Source of the DNA: Nitrospira sp.
Lineage (GTDB): Bacteria > Nitrospirota > Nitrospiria > Nitrospirales > Nitrospiraceae
DNA: 64,000 nucleotides
Assembly: GCA_031315995.1 (NCBI GenBank)
Contig: JALDRG010000018.1
Location: forward strand, 1 to 64,000
Direction of reading: 5' to 3'
The notes beneath the pieces are model-generated. The model was given only the letters and a program-made list of their open reading frames with translations. It made no database searches and was not told the origin of the DNA. Shown piece after piece: positions 26,601 through 34,927 of this stretch (position 1 is its first letter; every line of letters begins with the position of its first letter). A program made the position numbers and the translations under genes.

Positions 26601-28495
26601 GTCCGATCGCAGACATTCATACGAATGAGCCGGTCGGCCATGGCGTGAACAACAGCTTCCGCGAACTGATGGTGCAAGTGCATGATACTGTGCCGCACAC
26701 CGTCAACATCGTGACGGCGGGCAATCCTCCCGGGCAGCCGATCGAAGTGGCGCTTGAGGCAGGAAAGACCGTATCGTTCATGATGCCGGAGAAGATCTAC
26801 ATGACGCCGATGCCGTTCTTGAACGGTGGTACGCACACCACCGGCAGCGGCTTGAACTTCAGGGCGGCGCCGGTTGCACAGCGGTTGGCGACCAATCCTG
26901 ATTCGTCACAGATTTTCAGCAGCTTGGTCCATGGCGATCCCTATACGCCGACCTTGCGGGCGTATGTCGGGGACACGATGGTCTTTCGTCTGTTGCACAC
27001 CCTCATGAACGAGTCGATGGTCTGGACCCTGTCCGGCCATACGTTCTGGACCGAGCGGTATGCGTCAGATGCCAATCGAAAGAATTCGATTCATATCGGT
27101 ATTGCAGAGCGGTATGACCTGGTGGTTCCTGAGGCAGGTGGGTCACGGCATCTAGCCGGCGACTACATCCACTTTAACGGCCGGTCCTCGAAATTCTCCG
27201 AGGGTGGCTGGGGAATCATCCGAGTACTCGATAAGGAGCAAGGTGATTTGAAGAAGTTGCCCGCGGGCTTCTCGAGCAAGGGTGTGATGCCGAAGGCTTT
27301 GCCGGTGTGTCCCGCCGATGCTCCCGTCAAGCAGTTCAATGTGGTTGCGATGGACTATGCCGGCATGAAGTTCAACCCGAAGGCGCCGGAATCCATCGAG
27401 GTAGACTTCGAACGCAAAATTCTAATGACCAATCCCCAAGCCAAGATTTATGCTTTGGAGGAAGACACGGCGAAAGTGGCAGGGGGAATGCATCCGATGC
27501 CGTTGACGCTTCGTGTGAATACGGGTGATTGCGTCAAGGTCCATTTGAAAAACAAGATGAAGGACAGCAAAGCCTCCTTCTCTGCAATCGGCCTGGCCTT
27601 CGATCCGAAGGATTCCCTGGGCGCGAACGTGGGGAACAATCCGGGTGACCAGACTGTGGCTCCGGGGGCCGAGCGGGACTACACCTATTATGCCGATCCA
27701 TTCAATGGGGAAACGACCTCGTTGGTGTGGGATTGGGGTAATGTGATGACCAATCCGAGGAACGGATTGTTCGGAGCCGTCGTGGTCGGACCGAAGGGAT
27801 CCAAGTATCGTGATCCTAAGACCGGCGCGGATCTGTCCAATAAGAATGCCTGGGCGGCCGATGTCATTATCGATCGTTCGGTGCCAGGCAATGAAATGCG
27901 GGCGAATTATCGTGACGTGGCGTTGTTCTTCCAGGATGAAGACAACATCATCGGTACGAGCTTTATGCCCTATGTGCAGAACGTGGCGGGTTTGACTGGC
28001 GTTAACTACCGGTCTGAGCCCTACAAGTTCCGCGAGGAGGAGGGCTGCTCGCTCGGTAAAGTGTTCCAGCCGTGTAAGGCGGACAAGCCGGAAGATCCGG
28101 TAACCCCGATCATCGAGGCGCATGCCGGCGACCCGGTGCGCATCCATGTATTGGGTGTCAGCAATGAACAGAACGGAATGTTCAGCGTCGAGAAACATGA
28201 ATGGCCGATCGAGCCTTTCATGCGCGGCGCCGACCAAATCAGTGTGGTCGAATATTCCGGGTCAGAAGTGCTCGACGCATTCCTCCCCTCGGCTGGTGGT
28301 CCGTACCGTTTGGCGGGCGACTATGTGTATAGCAATCAGCGATTGCCATACTCGCAATCCGGCCAGTGGGGTTATGTCCGGGTATTGCCATCCGGCGATA
28401 CGCGATTGTTGCCGTTAGCTGGAGCCGGCTCCGGCACCAAGAGTGCCGAGGTGGAACAGCCGACCGCACATGCGATGCCTGTCGCGGCAAAGTAG
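23630..28495 (+). CDS. Giant multicopper oxidase-like protein with permuted copper motifs
   Basis: A 1621-aa exported protein (signal peptide about 1-31, ending ASA; strong AAGGAGG before the ATG). Copper-ligand motifs are present but reordered. HxxHxH reads HSHHPH (445-450) and the type-1 site HCHVAHHYVAGM spans 521-532; then HWH comes at 822-824 and HDH at 953-955. A further HIH is at 239-241. Together they could form a full blue plus trinuclear centre. The last ~370 residues are cupredoxin-like but lack the ligands. Size resembles MofA, a putative manganese oxidase. Candidate substrates are Mn(II), Fe(II) or Cu(I); none can be chosen from sequence. It leads the redox island. Confidence 0.85.
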   Translation: MDCHWFTRVTSRALSVIAGGALVCLPLTASAEAQSHVDHAAPQQTAMTHQLPPWAEQLKGQTIVEDAMAGKPERSAMVEQQHQRIMEHLTHDPQAQQVNTGMFNTQTMMHQYGAGGQDLLLMSDPRVEPVALNSGGKCPATAPVKQYNISAINVEITLNQWLDFYPGYMYTLDENLEKVREEEEKNRVARDVDGFDPGAVIPGVQAQWIQPLTIRGNQGDCVKIKLSNKLEGGEDVSLHIHGSSMVVSATGASAATTNSDSIVPAEKSGEFEWYIHPSTQEGVRQFHTFANDRELTVMGLFGSFVVEPRGSEYLEALGTGDATPAKSGWQVMIKNGTGPDFREFVLYYHEVGDEAFRPVNKKGDFLPQRDPLTDAYRPGGRAINYRSEPFGINNMHVQHEYFGFEDESMGYSSYTFGDPSPTIPRSYMGDPAKFRLVHGGSEVFHSHHPHGGTIRWPRSPRAIDDMNLWTTAGNGPVKYPVIRAKTDRVDVEVIGPSEALDLETECGSGLCQQLAGDFLFHCHVAHHYVAGMWGYWRVYNTLQQGDMRNDVMPDLLELPDRKGRIKGPITSDKLVGQTVDWFGKSFKIVEKGKSDWKSNPATVTIKDWVEMQLPTMGKPGHKNDEKGQIVSYDATVLDWAWEGTRALSEPESTIDNPKYKSTHPGKRHPITFEPLTGKVAWPHLTPHFGKRVMFSPNHVGAPWLEMIRRDANGEESVDQALPGENGNWSLCPENAGRKSYNVHFIKLPITIARKIGKEPPVVDPNGLIYVLHEEEADIRKNDDLKYPLVVRGNIYDCVDWTLTSEWDDDDYTNFQSSKINTHWHFLQFDNQASDGVITGFSYEQSVRPFTMLEKKNAKGLPVPMNTVFTAPAKKGANTITVKNAKQYHVGTLILVGADNVKGNEISRIKAISGNTITLAKGLKHDHPVNDIVTVEFVRQRFWVDADVGTVFWHDHAFGATTWPHGGFGTFIAEPVGSTYHDPKTGKLIRSGPIADIHTNEPVGHGVNNSFRELMVQVHDTVPHTVNIVTAGNPPGQPIEVALEAGKTVSFMMPEKIYMTPMPFLNGGTHTTGSGLNFRAAPVAQRLATNPDSSQIFSSLVHGDPYTPTLRAYVGDTMVFRLLHTLMNESMVWTLSGHTFWTERYASDANRKNSIHIGIAERYDLVVPEAGGSRHLAGDYIHFNGRSSKFSEGGWGIIRVLDKEQGDLKKLPAGFSSKGVMPKALPVCPADAPVKQFNVVAMDYAGMKFNPKAPESIEVDFERKILMTNPQAKIYALEEDTAKVAGGMHPMPLTLRVNTGDCVKVHLKNKMKDSKASFSAIGLAFDPKDSLGANVGNNPGDQTVAPGAERDYTYYADPFNGETTSLVWDWGNVMTNPRNGLFGAVVVGPKGSKYRDPKTGADLSNKNAWAADVIIDRSVPGNEMRANYRDVALFFQDEDNIIGTSFMPYVQNVAGLTGVNYRSEPYKFREEEGCSLGKVFQPCKADKPEDPVTPIIEAHAGDPVRIHVLGVSNEQNGMFSVEKHEWPIEPFMRGADQISVVEYSGSEVLDAFLPSAGGPYRLAGDYVYSNQRLPYSQSGQWGYVRVLPSGDTRLLPLAGAGSGTKSAEVEQPTAHAMPVAAK

Positions 28496-28532
28496 GCTGA
28501 CTGGTCACATCTCCCAGGAGGTGTGGTGAGGA

Positions 28533-28563
28533 AGGGGGGAGCCTGAAAGGGCTCCCCCCTTTT
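28533..28563 (+). terminator. Rho-independent terminator after the multicopper oxidase gene
   Basis: An 11-bp perfect stem (AGGGGGGAGCC at 28533-28543, GGCTCCCCCCT at 28550-28560), six-base loop and TTTT. It lies 37 bases after the stop codon, so the oxidase is likely transcribed separately from the cupredoxin genes. Confidence 0.88.
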
Positions 28564-28927
28564 GTTATGCGGCGATGATTGTGTATGATTAAAGAAGTGC
28601 CTGGGGCCATCGGAGGCTGGTTTCTGCCGGCAATGGATTTGTGATTGGACGCAAGAGGTGAACGGCCAGCATCGTTCATTCTCAACATGCGTTACAGGCC
28701 TACCTTTTCGAATCGGTCACGATGGTGAAGCAGGAAGTAATCCATCTCTGAAAAGTGGATGGTCTCCCGCTGATACTTGGTTCAGCCTCCCAATGGGCGA
28801 TGTAGCCTTCATGCGATCGAGGAAATCGGCACCGCGGGCCCGAATCGTTTGGAAAGGTGGTGGATATTTGTCACGCAGTGCAGCGGCAAATTCCCGACGG
28901 ACTATTCGAATGAGAAAGAGGGACACT
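28564..28927. other. Intergenic leader before the first cupredoxin-like gene
   Basis: About 360 bases with no convincing gene. A frame open from 28658 runs in phase into the next gene but has no ribosome site and no export signal at its beginning, so it is read as leader. A promoter is expected here but no clear box stands out. Confidence 0.4.
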
Positions 28928-29854
28928 ATGAGGGTGACTCATTCCTGGTGGCTCAGTTGTTTTGCACTCCTCGTCTGGTTGTGTCAGATTGCACCTCCGG
29001 TCTCAGCCTATGACATCATCGATGTGCAGCATGGCGGAACCGTTCAAGGGCAAGTGACCTTGTCGGGCGCCGTTCCGGATCCTAAGGCGTTCAATCTTAT
29101 TACCTTTCCGGATCCCGCCTATTGTGGCCGGATTTCGAACGGGAAGGGTTGGCGCCTGCTTCGTGACTTCGTTGTGAATGCTGAGAGTGGACTGAAGAAT
29201 GCCGTCGTGCTTCTTGAGGGAATCGAAGCCGGAAAACCCTTTGATCTCTCGGTGCCGCTAATCGAGGCACGCGACTGCGTGTTCGGGCCTTGGATGACGA
29301 TTGTGCGCAATGGCCATGCGGTGGAAGTGGTGAACATGGATCCGGTCATGCACGACATTCAGGGCTATGAAACCTCACCGGAGGCCGGGGCGCGCGTGTT
29401 GTTCAATACCCCGTTGATCCTGAACCATCAGCATCAACGAGGGAATATCCATGCCATTCATAACCATGCACCGGGGAAGTCCTTGCTGGGGCCGGTCTAT
29501 CTGAACAAAGGGCGACGGACGTTCTACATGCAGTGCGGCTTTCATGCCTATATGGAGAGTTGGGCGATGGCCGTCAACAATCCATACTATGCGGTGACGG
29601 ATGATGAAGGGGCCTTCAAGATAGAGAATGTGCCTCCGGGAACGTATCAACTGGTGGTATGGCATCCGCAGGCAGGGCCGGGGGTGACTCGAACGATTAC
29701 GGTCGGTCCGGACGGCACCACTGCGGAACATGTGGCGCTTCCCGCCCCGAAGGGTACTCGCACGTCTTACAGGGTCATGGACAATCCCCGTTTCGGCCTG
29801 GAGTCTCTCGGTCATCCGGTGGAGATTAGGCCGTTGGTGGAGCATCAACACTAA
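28928..29854 (+). CDS. Secreted cupredoxin-like protein with carboxypeptidase-regulatory-like domain
   Basis: A 308-aa protein from ATG 28928 (GAGGG just upstream). Signal peptide about 5-26 (ending VSAY). A beta-rich N-terminal region with GGTVQGQVTLSG follows, then a cupredoxin-type copper site as MQCGFHAYM (C203, H206, M209) with an upstream His in VMHDIQ. The tail reads DDEGAFKIENVPPGTYQLVVWHP, the carboxypeptidase-regulatory-like fold. It is a diverged paralogue of the 265-aa protein at 32095. Presumably a periplasmic electron carrier or copper protein working with the preceding oxidase; the copper site is read from residues only. Confidence 0.78.
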   Translation: MRVTHSWWLSCFALLVWLCQIAPPVSAYDIIDVQHGGTVQGQVTLSGAVPDPKAFNLITFPDPAYCGRISNGKGWRLLRDFVVNAESGLKNAVVLLEGIEAGKPFDLSVPLIEARDCVFGPWMTIVRNGHAVEVVNMDPVMHDIQGYETSPEAGARVLFNTPLILNHQHQRGNIHAIHNHAPGKSLLGPVYLNKGRRTFYMQCGFHAYMESWAMAVNNPYYAVTDDEGAFKIENVPPGTYQLVVWHPQAGPGVTRTITVGPDGTTAEHVALPAPKGTRTSYRVMDNPRFGLESLGHPVEIRPLVEHQH

Positions 29855-29885
29855 GCAAAGATGGGGGCGGCTCTCAGGCTGGTTC

Positions 29886-30491
29886 GTGGAGGCTGGTCTT
29901 GTAGGGGTCCTCTGTTTGTCCGGTGTCGGGCAGGCCTCGGAAGCGGATGGCCGATCCGCTGTGGGGCAGGTTGAGTTTTCTGCCTCGCTGGTGAAGCGCG
30001 TCGAGGGACGTCGTTTCGAGGCTCAGGTTTTCGCCAAAGGCGACCGCATCCGCCTGGAATACAAGTACGCGGTCAAGACTGAGCTGGGCTATTCCAGTAT
30101 AGAAATCATTCGATTGGACAAGCGTGAGTCTTGGTTCTTGCTGGCCCAGCGCCGGCAAATTCTTCCGGTTCCCGTGAAGCCCGAAGAAATCCTGCCGATC
30201 CAGCCCAGTCTCCCGGGAGAAACGAGTCGGAGTTTAGTCGGGGATGCCACGACTATTGGGCGTGCATGCAAGCTCTACGAGGTTCGGGTGGACTACAACG
30301 GCCGGAACGAGCGGTTTTATGAATGGGTGGATGCCGAGACAGGGGTGGTATTGAAATTGGTAAGCCAGGATCGGGATTGGTCCATTGAGTACGGGCGCTT
30401 CCGTCTTTCTCCCCAACCCGAGTACTATTTTGAGGAACCGACGGGATATCAACGTTGGGTTCCCACATCTGCAACACAAGAGAGAGGGTAG
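29886..30491 (+). CDS. LolA/DUF4412-like secreted protein
   Basis: The coding frame is open from 29730, but its first part overlaps the previous gene. The first start that gives a plausible signal peptide is the GTG at 29886 (VEAGLVGVLCLSGVGQAS), preceded by only a weak ribosome site; about 201 aa result. The body has alternating beta-strand pattern and segments such as GRRFEAQVFAKGDRIRLEY and FYEWVDAETGVVLKL, as in DUF4412 / lipoprotein-sorting-like proteins that bind hydrophobic ligands. Part of the run of exported proteins between the two cupredoxins. Start uncertain; function unknown. Confidence 0.62.
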   Translation: MEAGLVGVLCLSGVGQASEADGRSAVGQVEFSASLVKRVEGRRFEAQVFAKGDRIRLEYKYAVKTELGYSSIEIIRLDKRESWFLLAQRRQILPVPVKPEEILPIQPSLPGETSRSLVGDATTIGRACKLYEVRVDYNGRNERFYEWVDAETGVVLKLVSQDRDWSIEYGRFRLSPQPEYYFEEPTGYQRWVPTSATQERG

Positions 30492-30520
30492 CGCCTGTGG
30501 TACGACCAGGAAAGGATTGC

Positions 30521-31918
30521 ATGGTATCGCACGGGAAGGTGGGCTGGCTTCGGACCGTGAGCGGGTGGATGGCGCTGGCGGCCTTGTCCGGCCCACTGGT
30601 GTGTCTGTGGCCCTCCGCTGCTGTTGCGCGTTCGGTGAAGGAGGCGCAGGCGGCGTTCGACAAGAGGCAGTATCAGGAGACTCTGGATCTCGTCGAACAG
30701 GTAACCAAAGAGCAGGGTCCTCAGCCGGAGACCAGGCGCCTTAAGATTCGCTCCTTGATCTATCTGGGGAAGCCCAAGGATGCATTAGTCGAGTACGAGC
30801 AATTCGAACAGGTCATGAAGCGGGAAGACCGCACGCTCTTGAAAGAGGTGGCGCTGGGGTTCGTGTACGTGCTCCTGAAAGACATGCGAGAGCAAATGCG
30901 AGGCGCGGCCTACACGGCATTGAAAGACGTGGATTCTTCGGAGACGGTCCCCGCCCTCGAGGATGGATTAAGCGACGGATCAGGCTTGGTGCGTGCCCTG
31001 GCGGCAGAAGCCTTGGGGAAACTGGAGGCCGGGCGGCGTTCGCCCAGATTGCGGAATGCCTTAGAAGATCAGGCTGGGCTCGTGAAGGCGACCGTGCTGA
31101 AGGTGTTGGGGAAAAGCGGGGACCGTTCGGTGATTCCGCTGCTTGAACGGGCGTTGAAGGATGAACAGCCGGCGGTACGCCTTGCTGCTGCGGGAGCGCT
31201 CTATCATACTGGTCAGACGACCATGTGGGACACAGTGCAGAAGGCCGCCTCGGCTCCCAATCCTGAAGAGCGTGCGACGGCGTTGCGGATGGTCGGGGAA
31301 TTGAAGGATGCGCGCGGGCTGTCGATTCTTCTTGAGGCTATCACACACACGCAACCTTCTGTGCGGGGAGCGGCTGCCGCGGCCCTGGGTGACCTGGGGA
31401 AGGTGCAAGGGATTCCTCCGCTGGAACGTGCGCTTGAGGACAAAATTCCGGCGGTTAAAACCTCGGCGGCAATCAGCTTGGGTGAATTGGGAGTAAAGGA
31501 TTCTCTGCCCGCGCTCAGGAAGGCGTTGGCCGATCCGAACCCGGTGGTGAAGGCGGCCGTGGTGTCGGCGTTGTTGCGGGTTGAGGAGCCGTTTGAAGCT
31601 GTTGGCGGGGAGCTGTATGATTTGGCGCAACATAATGATCCTGGCGCTCGTTCCGCGGCTGGTAAAGCGGCGGGGAGGGCCCATGGCGTCAACACAAAAG
31701 CCGCGGTCGAGTTTCTCGCCGGCATGCTGAAGGACCCGATTCCGCGTCCCCGCATCGCTGCGGCCAGATCGCTCGGCCAAATCGGTGGGGAGGAAGTCTT
31801 GCCGATCCTGAGGGCGGCCTTGCATGATGAAGATGATGCGGTTCGGGCGACTGTGGGCGGGTCGATCGCGCGTATTCTCAACCATGTGAAACCCTCGTCC
31901 AAGCAGGCGAAGTCCTAA
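30521..31918 (+). CDS. Exported HEAT-repeat protein
   Basis: A 465-aa protein from ATG 30521, five bases after AAAGGA. Hydrophobic signal segment about 10-35 (ending AVA). A short TPR-like stretch (residues 38-110) is followed by about ten HEAT/PBS-lyase-type repeats, each with the pattern PAVRxxAAxALGxLG and about 31 residues apart. Such arrays are protein-interaction scaffolds. It sits between exported redox proteins and may help assemble them in the periplasm. No catalytic motif. Confidence 0.85.
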   Translation: MVSHGKVGWLRTVSGWMALAALSGPLVCLWPSAAVARSVKEAQAAFDKRQYQETLDLVEQVTKEQGPQPETRRLKIRSLIYLGKPKDALVEYEQFEQVMKREDRTLLKEVALGFVYVLLKDMREQMRGAAYTALKDVDSSETVPALEDGLSDGSGLVRALAAEALGKLEAGRRSPRLRNALEDQAGLVKATVLKVLGKSGDRSVIPLLERALKDEQPAVRLAAAGALYHTGQTTMWDTVQKAASAPNPEERATALRMVGELKDARGLSILLEAITHTQPSVRGAAAAALGDLGKVQGIPPLERALEDKIPAVKTSAAISLGELGVKDSLPALRKALADPNPVVKAAVVSALLRVEEPFEAVGGELYDLAQHNDPGARSAAGKAAGRAHGVNTKAAVEFLAGMLKDPIPRPRIAAARSLGQIGGEEVLPILRAALHDEDDAVRATVGGSIARILNHVKPSSKQAKS

Positions 31919-31943
31919 GTGTTGTGGGAGGCTGGATTTCAAG

Positions 31944-31973
31944 TTGACAGTGCGAGTATGATTCCAGTATAGA
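31944..31973 (+). promoter_or_regulatory. Candidate sigma-70 promoter of the 265-aa cupredoxin-like gene
   Basis: TTGACA (31944-31949), an 18-base spacer and TATAGA (31968-31973) lie about 120 bases upstream of the ATG at 32095, leaving a leader of roughly 115 bases. Confidence 0.45.
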
Positions 31974-32094
31974 GAAAAGTTCAGAGGCCTAAACGCGGTC
32001 GAGGTTTAGCCACGTCCATTGAAAGAAATTGTTGTGACTGAGAGTTGATGGTAGTGGTTGCTCGGTTTAATGTTCATTACAAGGAGGCAGTGAC

Positions 32095-32892
32095 ATGAAG
32101 AAGGGTGCGATGAAATTAGCATTTGGCGTTGCGGCCGCAGCATTTTTGGCTGCGCCTCTCGCCTCGTTTGCCGGTGGTACGATCTCTGGGAAAGTGACTT
32201 ATGCCGGGAAACCCGAGCAGAAGGAGTTCTCCTTTGCGAAATTCCCTAACCCTAAGTTCTGCCCAAAGCTTCCGGACACGAGTCTGGTGCAAGGGGATAA
32301 GCGTATCCTCAAGACCATCGAAGTAGGCAAGGATGGCGGCTTGAAGAACGCGATCGTCTCTGTCCATGACGTCGAAGATAAGGCATTCATCGACGGCTTT
32401 AAGGGCACGGAAGTTATCGCAGAGTTCTGCCAATTTCTGCCGTTTGCCGGTGTGGTGGTGAACACCAAGAACTTCCATGTCGAAAACCACGATGCCGATC
32501 CTGATGATCCCAAGTCCACGCAGGGTGTGCTCCACAATCCGCATAGCTTTACGGTGAAGGGTTCCTCCTCGGCCACCGGTTTCAACATCGGTCTGGCGAA
32601 GAAGGGTGACACCTTGGACAAGCCGGTGCAGTTCCGTGGTGGTGCAGACAAAGTGGGCTATTATCGCCTGCAGTGTGACCAGCATGAGTTCATGCAGTCT
32701 TTCTTCCTCCCAGTCGCCAATCCCTACCATGCGATCGTGAAGGAAGATGGATCGTTCGAGCTCAAGGGCGTTCCGGCTGGGAAGCACAAGGTGGTCGTCT
32801 TCCATCCGTTCGTGGGCAGAGGAAAGCTGAATGAGTTCGAGGTCGAGGTTACCGAAGGTGGAACGGCTAACTTGAAGGCCGATCTCAAGTAA
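32095..32892 (+). CDS. Secreted cupredoxin-like protein (paralogue)
   Basis: A 265-aa protein with an optimal AAGGAGG before the ATG and a clear signal peptide (about 1-26, ending SFA). The copper-type motif is LQCDQHEFM (C194, H197, M200), and an upstream HNPHSFTVKG supplies a candidate His. The C-terminus, EDGSFELKGVPAGKHKVVVFHP, is the carboxypeptidase-regulatory-like fold shared with the 308-aa paralogue. The strong ribosome site, own promoter and own terminator suggest high expression, as expected for a soluble electron carrier. Carrier function is inference. Confidence 0.82.
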   Translation: MKKGAMKLAFGVAAAAFLAAPLASFAGGTISGKVTYAGKPEQKEFSFAKFPNPKFCPKLPDTSLVQGDKRILKTIEVGKDGGLKNAIVSVHDVEDKAFIDGFKGTEVIAEFCQFLPFAGVVVNTKNFHVENHDADPDDPKSTQGVLHNPHSFTVKGSSSATGFNIGLAKKGDTLDKPVQFRGGADKVGYYRLQCDQHEFMQSFFLPVANPYHAIVKEDGSFELKGVPAGKHKVVVFHPFVGRGKLNEFEVEVTEGGTANLKADLK

Positions 32893-32927
32893 TCTCGTTT
32901 CTATACCGCGGATCGCTTCGCGACGGA

Positions 32928-32962
32928 GGGGCAGTGGTTCAAATCGGACCACTGCCCCTTTT
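32928..32962 (+). terminator. Rho-independent terminator after the 265-aa gene
   Basis: Stem GGGGCAGTGGT (32928-32938) pairs with ACCACTGCCCC (32948-32958), nine-base loop, followed by TTTT. Confidence 0.88.
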
Positions 32963-33174
32963 GTTTGGTCGCACCACGCGATCCGTCCAGCCCTGCAGCG
33001 CCCCTGCTTTCAGGCTTCCGAGTCGCCTGATTTCGCTTGTAACCCAGCCCTGTCCAACGTGCGCCGCCATTGGTGTTTAAGGGTGATTCCATACCGGCTC
33101 CTCGCCTTGCGTTTCTCTTTCTGAACTGGGTAAGATGCCCAATTTCAACCACACATTGTCCGAGTGGGTGATCT

Positions 33175-34164
33175 GTGCCTCGCGAATTGTCTCTGGCCGA
33201 AGTCTTCCAGCTGGGATATTACTGGGAGACGAAAATTCTCTTAACCGCCGTGAAGTTAGATGTCTTTTCTGCGCTGGACGGACGAGGCCGTACGGTCTCG
33301 GAAGCCGCCGAAAAACTCGGTGTCGACGTCCGGGCGCTCGAGCTGCTGTTGAATGCGCTGGTAGCCATCAGGTTGTTATCCAAAGCCGGGGACCTGTATA
33401 GCAATACGCCGGTGGCCGCGACTCATCTCGTCAAGCACGGACCCCAATACGTCGGACACTTACTCCTATTGCACGATGCTGAATGGAACAACTGGGGGAA
33501 GCTGGAAGAGGCCATTCAAACCGGACGTTCGCCTGTTACCCAACATGTGTTTGAAACGGATCCAGGCCTGGGCGCTAATGTCTTATCCGTCCTGCACCGC
33601 ATCGGGAAGCAGAGTGGCCCCGATTTAGCCAAACGGCTTGCGCTGGGTCAGGCGCGGACGATGCTTGATCTCGGCGGTGGTGCAGGGACAAATGCGATCG
33701 CGTTTTGCCAGGTCTATCCCCAGCTCTCGGCGACGGTGTTTGATCTGCAGACCACGCTGCCATTGACCGAACGAACCGTGAAGGATGCCGGGCTTGAAGG
33801 GAGAATTGCACTGAAAGCTGGTGACTTCAACCGCGATTCGTTAGGCGGTCCTTACGACGTGGTGTTGATGTCGGATATTCTTCACTACCAAGATCTCGCG
33901 ACCAATGCCGCGCTGGTGAAGAAAGTTTATAACCACCTGCGTCCTGACGGACGCTTGATCATTAAAGATCGGTTCTTAGATGCCTCTGGTACAAGCCCCG
34001 CCTGGACGGCGGCGTTTGCGGTTCATATTCTTGTCAATACTGAACAGGGCGCCTGCTACCGCACCGCCGAGGCCATGCAGTGGATGCACGATGGGGGATA
34101 TGTCTCGGTTGAGGAAATCGAGCGCACGGCAGTGGTACAAGGTGTCAGGCAACCTGCTGGATAG
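33175..34164 (+). CDS. SAM-dependent O-methyltransferase (COMT-like)
   Basis: A 329-aa protein starting at GTG 33175. The N-terminal winged-helix dimerisation domain (about 10-100) precedes a class-I methyltransferase fold with the SAM motif MLDLGGGAGTNAIAF near residue 163, followed by DVVLMSDILHY and an LRPDGRLIIKD strand. The architecture is that of hydroxyneurosporene or caffeate O-methyltransferases. Its place in front of respiratory genes could point to quinone or tetrapyrrole modification, which is speculation. The next gene begins nine bases after the stop. Confidence 0.85.
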   Translation: MPRELSLAEVFQLGYYWETKILLTAVKLDVFSALDGRGRTVSEAAEKLGVDVRALELLLNALVAIRLLSKAGDLYSNTPVAATHLVKHGPQYVGHLLLLHDAEWNNWGKLEEAIQTGRSPVTQHVFETDPGLGANVLSVLHRIGKQSGPDLAKRLALGQARTMLDLGGGAGTNAIAFCQVYPQLSATVFDLQTTLPLTERTVKDAGLEGRIALKAGDFNRDSLGGPYDVVLMSDILHYQDLATNAALVKKVYNHLRPDGRLIIKDRFLDASGTSPAWTAAFAVHILVNTEQGACYRTAEAMQWMHDGGYVSVEEIERTAVVQGVRQPAG

Positions 34165-34172
34165 GATTCACC

Positions 34173-34889
34173 ATGTTTGAATTATTGCGCCAGCCGGGGT
34201 TTTTCGGGACTCATGCGACGATGGGGGCCGATCTCAGTCAGTTGATGGCCACACTGTTTACGGGCCTCTTCATCATCGGGTGGTTTCAGGCCAAGCAGCA
34301 TCGCGGGCATCACCACCACTGGTTAATGCTGGGCGGGATGGTGACGATGGTCGGATTTTTCACCGCCTACTATCTGTTTCGGCAGTTGGGAGTGTTGGCG
34401 TTTGAAGGCAAAGAGGGATTCGGTGGCTCCCAGGCCTTGTATGACTACGTGTTTATTCCGGTGCTGACGATCCATATTATTCTGGTGATTATCGGGTTGG
34501 TCATGGCGGTCTACATGATTGTGCTGGGATTCCGTTCGCAACAGTTCACGAACGGGACGCGGGTGCTCAGTACGGCCCTGCTGCGGACATCGTGGAAGAA
34601 GGTCGGCTTGATCTTTGCGGTCCTTCTAGCGGTCGTGATGTTGCTCTTCGGTACGCGTGTGATGTCCGCGGGATTTTCCATGCGCAAGCTGGAGGTCTAT
34701 CTCGGTTTTCTTTCCCTGGTGGCGATCGTGTTTGCGGTCGAGATGGGCATTCAACGGATCTGGCCGGATGGCGGGCAGCGCCACCGCGCGCTGGGCCGTT
34801 TTACGATGATCGTGTATTGCATTCTCTTTCTGACCGGAACCTTTACCTACGCCATGCTGTACGTCCTGTATCCCGGGAAAATCGGGTAG
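34173..34889 (+). CDS. DUF420-like polytopic membrane protein
   Basis: A 238-aa protein with about six transmembrane helices. The family resemblance to DUF420 (often next to cytochrome oxidase or CtaG genes) is seen in the conserved histidines (HRGHHHH, TIHIILVIIGL) and the GRFTMIVYCILFLTGTFTYAMLYVLYPG ending. It probably has a role in oxidase assembly or heme/quinone handling, in line with the bd-like oxidase gene downstream, but nothing is proven for the family. Confidence 0.8.
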   Translation: MFELLRQPGFFGTHATMGADLSQLMATLFTGLFIIGWFQAKQHRGHHHHWLMLGGMVTMVGFFTAYYLFRQLGVLAFEGKEGFGGSQALYDYVFIPVLTIHIILVIIGLVMAVYMIVLGFRSQQFTNGTRVLSTALLRTSWKKVGLIFAVLLAVVMLLFGTRVMSAGFSMRKLEVYLGFLSLVAIVFAVEMGIQRIWPDGGQRHRALGRFTMIVYCILFLTGTFTYAMLYVLYPGKIG

Positions 34890-34927
34890 CAGCGTCGACC
34901 GGAGATGATGAGGGGCTGAAAGCCGAT

